DNA from: Halomonas sp. ML-15
GTDB taxonomy: Bacteria; Pseudomonadota; Gammaproteobacteria; Pseudomonadales; Halomonadaceae
Direction: 5' to 3'
Length of the DNA: 64,000 nt
Assembly: GCF_014779595.1 (NCBI RefSeq)
Contig: NZ_JACXZT010000002.1
Location: 372,001-436,000, forward strand
Shown here one piece after another: positions 43,930-56,317 of this stretch. The position numbers were made by a program, and so were the translations under genes. Each line of letters begins with the position of its first letter. The first letter of the stretch is position 1. Under the pieces are notes generated by a model that was given only the letters and a program-made list of their open reading frames with translations, had not been told where the DNA came from and did no database searches.

Positions 43930-46053
43930 TCAAAAGTCCAGTTGATAGCCGAGGGTCAGGGTGCGTCCGCGGCCGGTGAAGTAGTACTCGTCGCTGATCC
44001 GCGCCGACTGGGAGTAATAGGTGATGTACTCCTTGTCGGTCAGGTTCTCGATGCCGAAGGAGAGCTTGCCGGCGGGCAAACGGTAGGCCAGCGAAGCATC
44101 GACCAAACCGTAGCCGTCGAACTCGAGTTCCGGGTCGTCGACGCTGCGGTCGAAGTAGTAGCTGGCCTGCAGGTGGGAGGAGAGCCGATCACTCCAGGCT
44201 GCACTCCAACCCAGGCGCAGCGTATCTGGAGCGATGTTGATCCCGGTCAGTTTGGTATCGACGCGGCCGTCGCCGCTGGTATCCGACTTGCCTTGGGCAT
44301 GGGCATAGGAGAGGCGCAGGTCGTGTGCGTCGCCAAGGCGCATCTCGCCGGTGACCTCGACGCCTTGGATCTCAGTCCGCTCGCGGCTGCCAACGAAGGT
44401 GCCGTTCTCTTCGGTGAGTCGCTCGCCGTAATCGGAGTTGGATTCGTAGTAACTCAGCTCGAGGCCGTAACGCTCCCAGTCGAAGCGTGCCCCGATCTCG
44501 CGATTATCGGTGACGATGGGCTGGAGCTGCAGCAGGGTATCGATGTCCTGTCCGGGAGTGTCGATGCCGCGCAGTACCCGGCCCACATCGGGCATGCCGA
44601 ACCCTTCGGAATAGTTGGCATAGAGCTGGGCCCAGTCGGTGACCTGGTAGACCAGCCCCAGGTTGTACAGGGTCTCATTGAAGCTCGGTGAGCCCCCCTC
44701 GACGCTGACATTGTCCTGAGTGACATTGCTGCGGTCGAGGGTCGAAAAGGTGTCGACATCGAGTTCGGCATATTCGTGCCGCACACCGGTATGCAGGCTC
44801 AGAGAATCGGTCAGGCTGATATCGCCCTGCACGAAGGCGGCGTAGTTGCGGAACCGTGTCTCCGGCACATAGGTGCGTTCGGTGTGGACCAGCATTTGGC
44901 GAGTCTCGTCCTGTAGCACGTCGATGCCGGTGGTCAGTTTCAGGCGGTCGTCGAGCAGGCCGTCGCGGCTGATGGTGAACTTGCCCCCCAGCTTGTCGGA
45001 TTCGTTGCGGGTTTGGTCATAGCGAACGCTGCCCGTTCCATCCTGATAAGGAAAGAATGGCGTAGTGGCGAACTGGGCGCGGAAGCGCTGGCGATAGACC
45101 TGGGCATCCAGTGCATTGCCGTACCAGTCGGCATGCGAGTAGGCCAGCCGTGCCATGCTGACCCGGTTGTGACCAGGCTCACCCTCTGGGTTGCCACGGC
45201 GAGCAGTAGTGGGAATGCCGGCGCTGCGATCGCCTACCACGGGGACGTAATCGTCACCTTCTTCCAGGTCGAAATGGTTGAGAGAGAGTTCCAGGTTCTG
45301 GTCGTCGTCGATCCAGTAGCCGAACTTGCCGAACAGGTCGTGGCTGGTGGAGTTCTGCAGCTCCCCCGGATAGGCGATACCCACGATGTCGTCGTTGCCA
45401 TCGAAAAACACCCCATGCTGTTGGCGGCTGATGGCGGTGAGATAATCCCAATCGCCGCTCTGGCCACTGAGGCGGTAGTTCAGCTTGTAACCCAGGCCTT
45501 CGGATCTGAAGTCATCATCGCTGGTAACGCTTATCCCCGCGTGCTGGTTGACCCCGTCGCCGTCGGCACGACGGGTGACGAAGTTGATCAAGCCGCCCGT
45601 GGCGCCCAGGCCGTGCTCGGCGCTGGCGCCGTGGATCACCTCGATGCGTTCGACCATCGACAGATCGATGGTATAGCTGTCGCGGGAACTGTCACGCAGG
45701 GGGTTGGATTGTGGGACCCCGTCGATCAAGAACAGCGGCGAGCGGCCGCGGAAGGTTTCACCGGCGTTGGAGAGCTTCTGGCGGCTCGGAGAATACGAGG
45801 GAATCAGGTTGCTGAGTACCTGGCCAGGGTCCTGGGTAATGGCAAGCTGCTGTTCGATCTGCTCGCGAGTGATGACAGTGACTTTCTGGGGTGTTTCGCC
45901 GGCTTGGCTGCGGTTGCGGGTGGCGGTTACCACCAGCGGCGATAGATCGGGCGAGGCGGTGGTCTCGTCATTGGCCTGGGCTAAGGCCAACCCCGGCAGG
46001 GCGGAACCGAGCATTACCGGAGCCAGCCAGGCGATATGCATCTTGTGGGTCAT
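43930..46053 (-). CDS. TonB-dependent receptor, likely for the locus's own carboxylate siderophore
   Basis: This is a 707-residue outer-membrane receptor with a signal peptide (about 1-25, ALPGLALA), TonB box region SPLVVTATRN (about 38-47), plug domain (TPQKVTVITREQIEQQL, LFLIDGVPQSN, ERIEVIHGASAEHG) and a barrel ending LTLGYQLDF. It converges on the NIS operon, and the EHGLGATGGLINF form of the plug resembles carboxylate siderophore receptors such as PvuA and AleB (from memory). It is thus the best candidate for uptake of the home siderophore. A Fur-like half-site lies about 80 bp upstream. Confidence 0.9.
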   Translation of the reverse strand: MTHKMHIAWLAPVMLGSALPGLALAQANDETTASPDLSPLVVTATRNRSQAGETPQKVTVITREQIEQQLAITQDPGQVLSNLIPSYSPSRQKLSNAGETFRGRSPLFLIDGVPQSNPLRDSSRDSYTIDLSMVERIEVIHGASAEHGLGATGGLINFVTRRADGDGVNQHAGISVTSDDDFRSEGLGYKLNYRLSGQSGDWDYLTAISRQQHGVFFDGNDDIVGIAYPGELQNSTSHDLFGKFGYWIDDDQNLELSLNHFDLEEGDDYVPVVGDRSAGIPTTARRGNPEGEPGHNRVSMARLAYSHADWYGNALDAQVYRQRFRAQFATTPFFPYQDGTGSVRYDQTRNESDKLGGKFTISRDGLLDDRLKLTTGIDVLQDETRQMLVHTERTYVPETRFRNYAAFVQGDISLTDSLSLHTGVRHEYAELDVDTFSTLDRSNVTQDNVSVEGGSPSFNETLYNLGLVYQVTDWAQLYANYSEGFGMPDVGRVLRGIDTPGQDIDTLLQLQPIVTDNREIGARFDWERYGLELSYYESNSDYGERLTEENGTFVGSRERTEIQGVEVTGEMRLGDAHDLRLSYAHAQGKSDTSGDGRVDTKLTGINIAPDTLRLGWSAAWSDRLSSHLQASYYFDRSVDDPELEFDGYGLVDASLAYRLPAGKLSFGIENLTDKEYITYYSQSARISDEYYFTGRGRTLTLGYQLDF

Positions 46054-46133
46054 GGAAGGTCTTTCCCTTGCTTGGTGTTGGGCTGTCGAGGTGTCTCAGC
46101 GAAGACCATGCAGAGCTATGCTCCTCCGCTTAA

Positions 46134-46151
46134 ACGATAATGGTTTGTATT
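46134..46151. promoter_or_regulatory. Possible Fur box upstream of the 43930 receptor
   Basis: ACGATAATGGTTTGTATT (46134-46151) contains GATAATGG of the Fur consensus in an AT-rich promoter region. The second half is poor. Confidence 0.4.
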
Positions 46152-46258
46152 TATTTTTTCAAACGACAATTAAGGGCATATAGACTTTTAATAATGTTTG
46201 CTATTCATTGCCACCGCACCAACTGAGGCGGTACGAGTCGCCCAGGTTTATCGGGATG

Positions 46259-48352
46259 TCAGAAGGCGTAGCTCACGCTACCCATCACCCCGCGCTCTGC
46301 ACCGAAGTAGCAGTACTCCAGCGAGTTGCAGGCGGCGACGTACTCCTCGTTGGTAAGGTTGGTGACGTTGAGGCGTGCACTCAGGCCGTCGATGCCGAGC
46401 TGGCCCAGGTCGTAGCCGAGGGTGGCGTCGACCAGGGTGTAGGCCGGCAGCTTGGCGGTATTGGCGCGGTCGGCCTGGATGTCGGCGTAGTGACGTACAC
46501 CGAGGCCGGCATCGAGCCCCTCGAGCCTGCCGCTGTCGACGGCGTAGTGCCCCCATAGGCTGGCCTGATGGCGCGGTGCGTAGATGGCCCGGTTGCCCTG
46601 GTTGCCGTCGTCGCTGCGCTTGTAGGTGATGTCGGTATAGCTGTAGCCCGCCTGCAGTCGAAAGCGATCGGTGATCTGGGTATAGGCCTCGAACTCCAGG
46701 CCCTGGGACTTGATCGCGCCTACGGCGCGGTAGGGGTCGGTAGGCTGCTCCTTGGTGGCGACGTTCTCCTGATTGATGCGGAACAGCGAGGCGCTGTAGC
46801 GATCCTGGCTGCCGGGCGGCTGGTATTTGAGGCCGGCTTCGAGCTGCTCGCCCTCCATGGGCGGCAGCAGGTCGCCCTCGGCATCGACGAAGCTGGTAGG
46901 GGTGAAGGCGGTGGAGTAGCTGAGGTAGGGGGCCAAGCCGCTGTCGAACAGGTAGAGCAGGCCGGCACGGCCGCTGAACTGGGTGTCGTCCAGCTCGCTG
47001 CGCTCGCCGCTGTCGAGGTTGGTGTTGGTGATGTCGACCCAGTCGTAGCGCCCGCCGAGGGTTAGCCGCCACTGGCCCATGGCCATCTGGTCCTGCAGGT
47101 AGACCCCGGTCTGGCGCAGCCGATGATCCTCCCGGGCGGAGGGGGACATGGCGGTGGGCTCGGCGCCGTACTGCGGGTCGAAGGCATCCAGGTTGGGGAA
47201 GGCGCCCGACGGCCAGTCGACGCGATTGTCGCGCTGCTGGTAGTCGACGCCCAGCAGCAGGGTGTGGTCGATGAAACTGCCGCTGAGGTCGGCTTCGAGC
47301 TGATTGTCGAGGGTCCAGGCCTCCAGTGACTCGTCGCCGCCTGAGTAGTAGCGGGTCAGTTCGCTGTCTGTGGCCCAGCCGAAGCCATAGACCTGATCCA
47401 GGACCACATCGGCGTTGAGATAGCGCAGCCGCTGGCGCGCCCGCCACTCATCGTTGACGTGGTGTTCCAGCTCGTAGCCGAGCATGCGCTGGGTGCGCTT
47501 GAATTTGTCGTACTCCTCTTCGCCGTCGAAGAAGTTGTTGGAGATGCGCCGGCCATTGCGGTCGATCACCGCGCCTTCATAGGGCACCCCGGAGTGGTAG
47601 CCGCCTTGCGGATCCTGCTGCAGATAGGCGTACAGCGTCAGGCTGGTGGCCTCGGTGGGGTCCCAGGTCAGGGAGGGGGCGATGGCGTAGCGCTCCTCCT
47701 CGACGGGGCCGAACTGGGTGTCGGCGGCGCTGGCGAGGCCAGTCAGGCGGTAGGCGACTCGGTTCTGGTCGCCGAGCGGTCCGGTGATGTCGAAGGCCGC
47801 GCTGCGCTGGTGGTTGTTGCCCAGCGAGAGGCGCAGCTCGCCGCCGGGTTCGAACTCGGGGCGCTTGCTGGTCAGGGCGACCACCCCACCGGGAGAGGCG
47901 CGGCCGTAGAGCACCGAGGCGGGCCCGCGCACCACCTCGATGCTGTCGAGGAACCACGGGTCGACGCTCATCGAGCTGTAGGAGTTGCTGTCGCCCATTA
48001 CCTTCAAGCCGTCGAGGAAGGTGTTGCTCAGGCTACCGTCGGAGAAACCGCGCAGCACCAGGTAGTCGTAGCGGTTGGAGGCGCCGACCTGATTGCTGAA
48101 TACCCCCGGTGTGTAGCGGGTAGCGCGCTGAACCGTGGGCGCGCCCTGGGTGTCCATGTCCTCGCGGCTGATCAACGACACCGCCTGGGGTGTCTCGACG
48201 AAGGGCGTGGTCACCTTGGTGGCGGCCTGTTGTGCGGTGACGGTGAGGGTGTCGAGGGCCTGTGCCTGCTCCCCGTCTTGGCCCCAGGCGCTGATGGCGG
48301 TCGCGCTGGCAAGCATGGCGATGGCGAGTGACAGTTGGTGCGGCTTGAACAT
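46259..48352 (-). CDS. TonB-dependent hydroxamate siderophore receptor, FhuA/FoxA type
   Basis: This 697-residue outer-membrane receptor has a signal peptide ending AISAWGQ, a TonB box in ALDTLTVTA, a plug with TPQAVSLISREDMDTQG, YDYLVLRGFSDG and DSIEVVRGPASVLYG, and a barrel ending SVSYAF. The C-terminal NLTNEEYVAAC-x7-CYFGAERG, with two Cys eight residues apart, is characteristic of ferrichrome/ferrioxamine receptors. Thus a foreign hydroxamate siderophore is the likely ligand. A near-perfect Fur palindrome lies 44 bp upstream. The PchR-type regulator gene lies on the same strand directly upstream. Confidence 0.93.
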   Translation of the reverse strand: MFKPHQLSLAIAMLASATAISAWGQDGEQAQALDTLTVTAQQAATKVTTPFVETPQAVSLISREDMDTQGAPTVQRATRYTPGVFSNQVGASNRYDYLVLRGFSDGSLSNTFLDGLKVMGDSNSYSSMSVDPWFLDSIEVVRGPASVLYGRASPGGVVALTSKRPEFEPGGELRLSLGNNHQRSAAFDITGPLGDQNRVAYRLTGLASAADTQFGPVEEERYAIAPSLTWDPTEATSLTLYAYLQQDPQGGYHSGVPYEGAVIDRNGRRISNNFFDGEEEYDKFKRTQRMLGYELEHHVNDEWRARQRLRYLNADVVLDQVYGFGWATDSELTRYYSGGDESLEAWTLDNQLEADLSGSFIDHTLLLGVDYQQRDNRVDWPSGAFPNLDAFDPQYGAEPTAMSPSAREDHRLRQTGVYLQDQMAMGQWRLTLGGRYDWVDITNTNLDSGERSELDDTQFSGRAGLLYLFDSGLAPYLSYSTAFTPTSFVDAEGDLLPPMEGEQLEAGLKYQPPGSQDRYSASLFRINQENVATKEQPTDPYRAVGAIKSQGLEFEAYTQITDRFRLQAGYSYTDITYKRSDDGNQGNRAIYAPRHQASLWGHYAVDSGRLEGLDAGLGVRHYADIQADRANTAKLPAYTLVDATLGYDLGQLGIDGLSARLNVTNLTNEEYVAACNSLEYCYFGAERGVMGSVSYAF

Positions 48353-48395
48353 GGCGGTGATGTCCCCTGGCGTAGTGATGCAATCGACTCGTTCT

Positions 48396-48414
48396 GGTAA
48401 TGAGAATTATTACA
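48396..48414. promoter_or_regulatory. Fur box upstream of the FhuA-type receptor
   Basis: GGTAATGAGAATTATTACA (48396-48414) has the palindromic TAAT-N7-ATTA frame and GAGAAT core of Fur sites. It lies 44 bp before the start codon. Confidence 0.75.
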
Positions 48415-48460
48415 TCGCGAGGGGCGCGTGACCTTTGCGTCGTGCCAGAATGCTTATGCG

Positions 48461-49399
48461 CTATGCCAGAGAGCGGGTGAGGCGTCGCGGCGAGACACCG
48501 AAGTGGCGGCGAAAGGCGGTGGTGAAGTTGCTGGCGTGGCGGTAGCCGCAGCGCAAGGCGGTCTGCTGAACGCTCAGCCCTTGGGCCAGATACTCCTGGG
48601 CCAGAGTCAGCCGCCGTTCGCGCAGGCAGTCGAATACCGACTGGCCATAGGACTGGCGAAACTTGCTGCGCAGGCTGCTCGGGCTCATCGCCGCAAGGCG
48701 CGCCAGGTCCTCGAGCCGATAGGCCTCCATCGGCTGCTGCAGCAGGCGCTGGCGCACCGCTTCGAGGCGTGCCTGTTCGCGGGGTGAAAAATTCACCCGC
48801 TCGGGGGCATAGTGCCGAGGAGCATCGACAGGGCCGGCGTGCTGAGCGTGGGCGAGTAGCTGCAGCGCCAGCCCCTCCATCATCAGGCGGTGCGGGCCCG
48901 CCTGCCACTGCCCCTCCAGGGCGTACTCCAGTGAGCGCTGGAGGGGCTCGGGCAGGTGCCAGGCGGATGGCGTCGCCGCCGAGTCGAGCGCTAGTTGCGG
49001 TAGCGCTGCGGCCTCCTCCAGGCCCAGCGTCAGGGTGCGCAAGCGCTGGCCGGGCACCTGGCTGGCATGCAGGGCATGGGCCGGTCCGGTCAGCTGGGTG
49101 CTGCATGCCATCCCCGCGCGGAGGTGCAGGTCGGCGTCGCCCAGGCGCAGCCTAACGCCGCCCTCGAGCACGATCACCACCAGCAACCTGGCCGACTGCA
49201 GCGAGCTGGAGCCGTAGTGCTGGAGCACCTCGACGTCGGAGTGGGTCAGGCGCATGCCCGGGCGTAGCGTGAACTCTTCCACTCGACCCTGGACCACTGG
49301 CAGCGGCCCGCGGCGGGCGAAGTGGTAGGCGATCCCGAAGCGCTGCCCGTAATCGATAAAGTCGTCGCGAGAGTAGCGCTGGAGTGTGGAAGTTGGCAT
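48461..49399 (-). CDS. AraC-family regulator, PchR type
   Basis: This 312-residue AraC protein has an N-terminal sensing domain and a C-terminal pair of helix-turn-helix units (LARLAAMSPSSLRSKFRQSYG and QTALRCGYRHASNFTTAFRRHFG). PchR-type regulators bind an incoming ferrisiderophore and activate the matching receptor. The ATG at 49399 is chosen because GGAGG lies about 12 bases upstream; an extension to 49561 reads an AT-rich promoter region. It stands directly upstream of the FhuA-type receptor on the same strand. A weak Fur-like GAATGATGTTGATTC lies at 49449-49463. Confidence 0.9.
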   Translation of the reverse strand: MPTSTLQRYSRDDFIDYGQRFGIAYHFARRGPLPVVQGRVEEFTLRPGMRLTHSDVEVLQHYGSSSLQSARLLVVIVLEGGVRLRLGDADLHLRAGMACSTQLTGPAHALHASQVPGQRLRTLTLGLEEAAALPQLALDSAATPSAWHLPEPLQRSLEYALEGQWQAGPHRLMMEGLALQLLAHAQHAGPVDAPRHYAPERVNFSPREQARLEAVRQRLLQQPMEAYRLEDLARLAAMSPSSLRSKFRQSYGQSVFDCLRERRLTLAQEYLAQGLSVQQTALRCGYRHASNFTTAFRRHFGVSPRRLTRSLA

Positions 49400-49628
49400 C
49401 TCGTGACAGGCCTCCTCGGTGAGAGAGGGGTATGGTAGTACAAAGGGTGAATGATGTTGATTCGTATTTTTATAGGGTGGGGCAACTGCCACTGCGAACC
49501 TGGCGAGGAGCTGCTTCAAGGGTGATAATATTGCTTGGCGCGGTTCGCGTTGGCCGGCCATTCTGAGCTAGCATAAGGGACCGCGGCAAAGCGCCGTATT
49601 TTTCGATTAGCAAAGGGAGGAGCTAGAT

Positions 49629-50240
49629 ATGCCTCATACACTGCCCGATTTGCCTTACGCTTACGACGCGCTGGAACCGCACATCGACGCGATGACCATG
49701 GAAATCCACCACTCGCGTCACCATCAGACCTACGTCAACAACCTCAATGCCGCCCTCGAAGGGACTGGCCTCGAGGAGATGCCGGTCGACGAGCTGATCG
49801 CCAGCCTCGACAAGCTCCCCGACGACAAGCGTCAGCCGGTGATCAACAACGGTGGCGGTCACTCCAACCACTCGATGTTCTGGAAAATGATGTCGCCCCA
49901 GGGCGGCGGAGCGCCCAAGGGCCAGGTGGCAGCTGCCATCGACGAGCAGCTGGGTGGCTTCGATGCCTTCAAGGACGCCTTCAAGAAGGCTGCCCTGGGA
50001 CGCTTCGGTAGCGGCTGGGCCTGGCTCAGCGTGACCCCGGAGAAGAAGCTGGTGGTGGAAAACACCCTCAACCAGGACAGCCCGCTGATGCACGGCAACA
50101 CGCCGGTGCTGGGTCTGGACGTGTGGGAGCACGCGTACTACCTGAAGTTCCAGAACAAGCGCCCCGACTACATCGAGGCGTTCTTCAACGTGGCCAACTG
50201 GGACGAAGCCGAGCGTCGCTATCAAGCGGCCATCGCCTAA
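49629..50240 (+). CDS. sodA: Superoxide dismutase, Mn type
   Basis: This 203-residue Fe/Mn-family dismutase shows the metal ligands in [15 protein letters not shown] (His26), [11 protein letters not shown] (His near 81) and [12 protein letters not shown] (Asp and His near 164 and 168). The GGHxNHxxFW and QDSPLM sequences match the SodA (Mn) group rather than the FeSOD AQVWNH form. A GGAGG ribosome site is 5 bases upstream. Mn-SOD is often made when iron is scarce, which fits its location between iron uptake genes and the Mn-capable ribonucleotide reductase. A cambialistic enzyme cannot be excluded. Confidence 0.95.
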   Translation: MPHTLPDLPYAYDALEPHIDAMTMEIHHSRHHQTYVNNLNAALEGTGLEEMPVDELIASLDKLPDDKRQPVINNGGGHSNHSMFWKMMSPQGGGAPKGQVAAAIDEQLGGFDAFKDAFKKAALGRFGSGWAWLSVTPEKKLVVENTLNQDSPLMHGNTPVLGLDVWEHAYYLKFQNKRPDYIEAFFNVANWDEAERRYQAAIA

Positions 50241-50266
50241 GTACCGATCGGTGGCGTTAGCATGAT

Positions 50267-50297
50267 CGCCGCGGCCAACTGGCCGCGGCGCTCTTTT
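50267..50297 (+). terminator. Intrinsic terminator after sodA
   Basis: CGCCGCGGCC (50267-50276), loop AACT, GGCCGCGGCG (50281-50290), then CTCTTTT. The stem is perfect. The rest of the 333-bp gap up to nrdH holds no supported gene but contains the NrdR boxes. Confidence 0.9.
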
Positions 50298-50469
50298 GTC
50301 AGCGTCTTGCCTACCCTGGATCGCCGCCTTTCTTGATCTCCATTAAGGTCGCGCTTCTTCAAGCCGCTAGACTGGTCTCGCCAGTGCTGCCCCTTGCTGG
50401 GTGGCCCCCAGCGGCGGCCGCACCGCCTTTTCCCCGGCTACCCCATGCGGGGGTGATTTCGGTCGATAG

Positions 50470-50516
50470 ATACTATATATTGATTTCTTCGTGGCAGACT
50501 TCACCAGATGTGGTGT
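50470..50516. promoter_or_regulatory. Paired NrdR boxes upstream of nrdHIEF
   Basis: ATACTATATATTGATT (50470-50485) matches the NrdR consensus ACACTATATATTGTGT at 13 of 16 positions. TCACCAGATGTGGTGT (50501-50516) has the CAC/GTG arms. The two are 31 bp apart start to start, the usual helical spacing for NrdR pairs. Confidence 0.75.
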
Positions 50517-50573
50517 ATTCTAGGGACTGTCGGTTACGCGATACTTGACCTGTTTTGTAAGGGAATGATAACC

Positions 50574-50795
50574 ATGAAGATTGAGATTTACAGCAAGCCC
50601 GCCTGCGTTCAGTGCACCGCCACCTACCGCGCGCTCGACAAGCAGGGGCTCGACTACGAGGTTATCGATCTTAGCCAGGACCCTGCCGCCCGCGAAACGG
50701 TAGAGGGCCTGGGTTACCGTCAGCTGCCGGTGGTGGTGGCCGGTGACGACCACTGGTCGGGCTTCCGTCCGGACCGCATTCAAGCCCTGGCGTAA
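50574..50795 (+). CDS. nrdH: Glutaredoxin-like NrdH
   Basis: NrdH is the thioredoxin-like electron donor of class Ib ribonucleotide reductase. The 73-residue product from ATG 50574 (AAGGGA 9 bases upstream) has the redox motif CVQC at 11-14 and the GYRQLPVVV and [10 protein letters not shown] ends typical of the family. An ATG at 50565 has no spacing for its ribosome site, and the longer frame from 50508 overlaps the operator. It is first in nrdHIEF. Confidence 0.95.
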   Translation: MKIEIYSKPACVQCTATYRALDKQGLDYEVIDLSQDPAARETVEGLGYRQLPVVVAGDDHWSGFRPDRIQALA

Positions 50796-50826
50796 ATCGC
50801 CTCGAGGCTCGTCTCAGGAGGTTGCC

Positions 50827-51275
50827 ATGTCGGCCGCACAAGCACAGCACGCAGCGCTCAGCGCTGCTCAGCCGCAAGGCGAGCTGGTCTATTTCTCGAC
50901 CAAGTCGGGCAATACCCGGCGCTTCGTCGAGAAGCTTGGGTTGCCGGCACGGCGTATCCCACTGGGGCGCGATGAGCCTCCGCTGCGGGTCACCCAGCCC
51001 TATATTCTGATCACTCCGTCCTATGGCGGGGGTAGTACCCAGGGCGCGGTGCCCAAGCAGGTGATCCACTTCCTCAATGACCCGCACAACCGTGGGTTGA
51101 TCCGAGGTGTGATCGCCGCCGGCAATACCAATTTCGGCGCCGCCTACGGCCTGGCCGGGCGCATCATCGCCGACAAGTGTGGCGTACCGCTGCTATATCG
51201 ATTCGAACTGCTGGGCACCGAGGATGACGTGGCCAGGGTTCAACAGGGAGTAGACGCGTTTTGGAAACGACAGCC

Positions 51276-51279
<4 letters not shown>
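50827..51279 (+). CDS. nrdI: Flavodoxin-like NrdI
   Basis: NrdI supplies the oxidant (through reduced FMN and O2) that assembles the Mn(III)2-tyrosyl radical in NrdF. The 150-residue protein from ATG 50827 (AGGAGG 4 bases upstream) has the flavin motif [11 protein letters not shown] (about 23-33) and [14 protein letters not shown] (about 65). It has about 15 extra N-terminal residues compared with short NrdI forms. Its stop overlaps the nrdE start. Confidence 0.95.
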
Positions 51280-54436
<3,157 letters not shown>

Positions 54437-54447
54437 TCCGCACTTCA

Positions 54448-54469
54448 GGCCGCCGCAGGGCGGCCTTCC
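54448..54469 (+). terminator. Hairpin after nrdF
   Basis: GGCCGCC (54448-54454), loop GCAG, GGCGGCC (54459-54465), then TTCCC. The stem is strong but the T tract is minimal, so some read-through into the ABC gene is likely. Confidence 0.5.
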
Positions 54470-54493
54470 CACCCATCCGCCAAGAGAACCCCC

Positions 54494-56308
54494 GTGAGCC
54501 CTGCCCAGCCTTCCAGCAGCAGTAGCTTCCATGCCCTGGTGCGCCTGCTGCGCTATGCCCGTGGTTACCGGCGGCGCATCATCGCCGCGACCAGCTGCTC
54601 CGTCATCAACAAGATCTTCGATATCGCCCCCGAGATCCTGATCGGCGTGGCCATCGACGTGGTGGTCAATCAGGAGCGCAGCTTCGTCGCCCGGCTCGGC
54701 TTTACCACGCCCCAGGAGCAGATCATGATCCTGGCCGTGCTCACCTTCTTTATCTGGGCCGGCGAGTCGATCTTCGAGTATCTCTACCAGATCCTGTGGC
54801 GCAACCTCGCCCAGCGGCTGCAGGCCGACCTGCGTCAGGACACCTACGAGCACGCCCAGCGGCTGGACATGGCATTCTTCGAAGCCAGGAGTTCAGGCCA
54901 GCTGGTGGCGACCATGAACGACGACGTCAACCAACTCGAGCGCTTCCTCGATGGCGGCGCCAATGCGCTGGTGCAGGTCGGGGTTACCGTGGTCGCGGTG
55001 GGGGCGGTGTTCTTCGTGATATCGCCGCTGATTGCGCTGCTGGCCTTCACCCCGATCCCGCTGATCGTGTGGGGCGCCTTCTACTTCCAGCGCAAGGCCG
55101 GGCCGCTCTATAGCGACGTGCGCGAGAAGGTCGGCGACCTCTCCAGCCGGCTCTCCAACAACCTCGCCGGCATCGCTACTATCAAGAGCTTTACCAGCGA
55201 GGCCCGCGAGGCCGAGCGGTTGCGGGTGGCCAGTGAGGCCTATGTGCAGGCCAACCGGCGGGCGATCCGGGTCAGCTCGGCCTTTATCCCGGTGATCCGC
55301 ATGGCGATCCTGGCCGGTTTCCTGGCGACCTTTACCGTCGGCGGGATGATGGCGCTGCGCGGCGACCTCAATATCGGCGCCTACGGCGTGCTGGTGTTCC
55401 TCACCCAGCGCCTGCTGTGGCCGCTGACCGGCCTGGCCGAGGTGATCGACCTGTTCGAGCGCGCCATGGCCAGCACCCGGCGCATTCTCGACCTGCTCCA
55501 GGTGCCGATCACCGTGCGCGACAAGAGCGAACGCGAGCTCGCCCAGCCGGTGCGCGGTGCGGTGAGCTTCGATGCGGTCAGCTTTCACTACCCCAGCAGC
55601 GGGGCCGGGGTCGAGGCGGTCAGCCTCGAGGTGCCGGCGGGCACCACCCTGGCGCTGGTGGGCGCCACCGGCTCCGGCAAGTCGACGCTGATCAAGCTGC
55701 TGCTGCGCTTCTACGACCCCGAGCGGGGCGAGGTGCGCGTCGACGGCCAGCCGGTGCAGAGCGTCAGCCTGGCCTCGCTGCGCGGTGCCATTGGTCTGGT
55801 CAGCCAGGACGTGTATCTGTTCGAGGGCTCGATCCGCGACAACATCGCCTACGGCAGGCCCGAGGCCAGCGACGCCGAGGTGCTCGAGGCGGCGCGCACC
55901 GCCGAGGCCTGGGAGTTTATCGAGGCCTTGCCCCAGGGCCTCGAGACGCCGGTGGGGGAGCGCGGCATCCGCCTGTCGGGCGGCCAGCGACAGCGGCTAT
56001 CGCTGGCCAGGGCGCTGCTCAAGGACTCGCCGATCCTGATCCTCGACGAAGCCACCAGCGCGGTGGACAACGAGACCGAAGCGGCCATTCAGCGCTCGCT
56101 GAAGCGCATCGCCCATGGCCGCACGGTGATCATGGTCGCTCATCGCCTCTCGACCATCGTCCACGCCGACGAGATTGCGGTGGTGCATCGCGGGCAGGTG
56201 GTGGAGCGCGGCTCGCACGCCGCGCTGCTGGACCTCGACGGCTACTATGCCGCCCAGTGGCGGGTGCAGACCGGCGCGGCGCGAGCCGAGGATGTACCGC
56301 TCGCTTAA
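54494..56308 (+). CDS. ABC exporter (fused permease-ATPase, MsbA/HlyB-like)
   Basis: This 604-residue ABC half-transporter has six membrane spans (about 25-310) and an ATPase domain with Walker A GATGSGKST near 394, Q-loop VSQDVYLF, signature LSGGQRQRL and Walker B ILILDEATSAVD. It uses a GTG start. It lies 57 bp after nrdF. Family members export lipids, peptides or drugs, and no ligand can be inferred. Nothing in the sequence ties it to ribonucleotide reduction except position. Confidence 0.9.
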   Translation: MSPAQPSSSSSFHALVRLLRYARGYRRRIIAATSCSVINKIFDIAPEILIGVAIDVVVNQERSFVARLGFTTPQEQIMILAVLTFFIWAGESIFEYLYQILWRNLAQRLQADLRQDTYEHAQRLDMAFFEARSSGQLVATMNDDVNQLERFLDGGANALVQVGVTVVAVGAVFFVISPLIALLAFTPIPLIVWGAFYFQRKAGPLYSDVREKVGDLSSRLSNNLAGIATIKSFTSEAREAERLRVASEAYVQANRRAIRVSSAFIPVIRMAILAGFLATFTVGGMMALRGDLNIGAYGVLVFLTQRLLWPLTGLAEVIDLFERAMASTRRILDLLQVPITVRDKSERELAQPVRGAVSFDAVSFHYPSSGAGVEAVSLEVPAGTTLALVGATGSGKSTLIKLLLRFYDPERGEVRVDGQPVQSVSLASLRGAIGLVSQDVYLFEGSIRDNIAYGRPEASDAEVLEAARTAEAWEFIEALPQGLETPVGERGIRLSGGQRQRLSLARALLKDSPILILDEATSAVDNETEAAIQRSLKRIAHGRTVIMVAHRLSTIVHADEIAVVHRGQVVERGSHAALLDLDGYYAAQWRVQTGAARAEDVPLA

Positions 56309-56317
56309 TGCGGGGGG

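Noticed and set aside
50333-50548. 71-codon open frame upstream of nrdH
   Set aside because: It has no ribosome site, its composition is that of a leader, and it overlaps the NrdR boxes.
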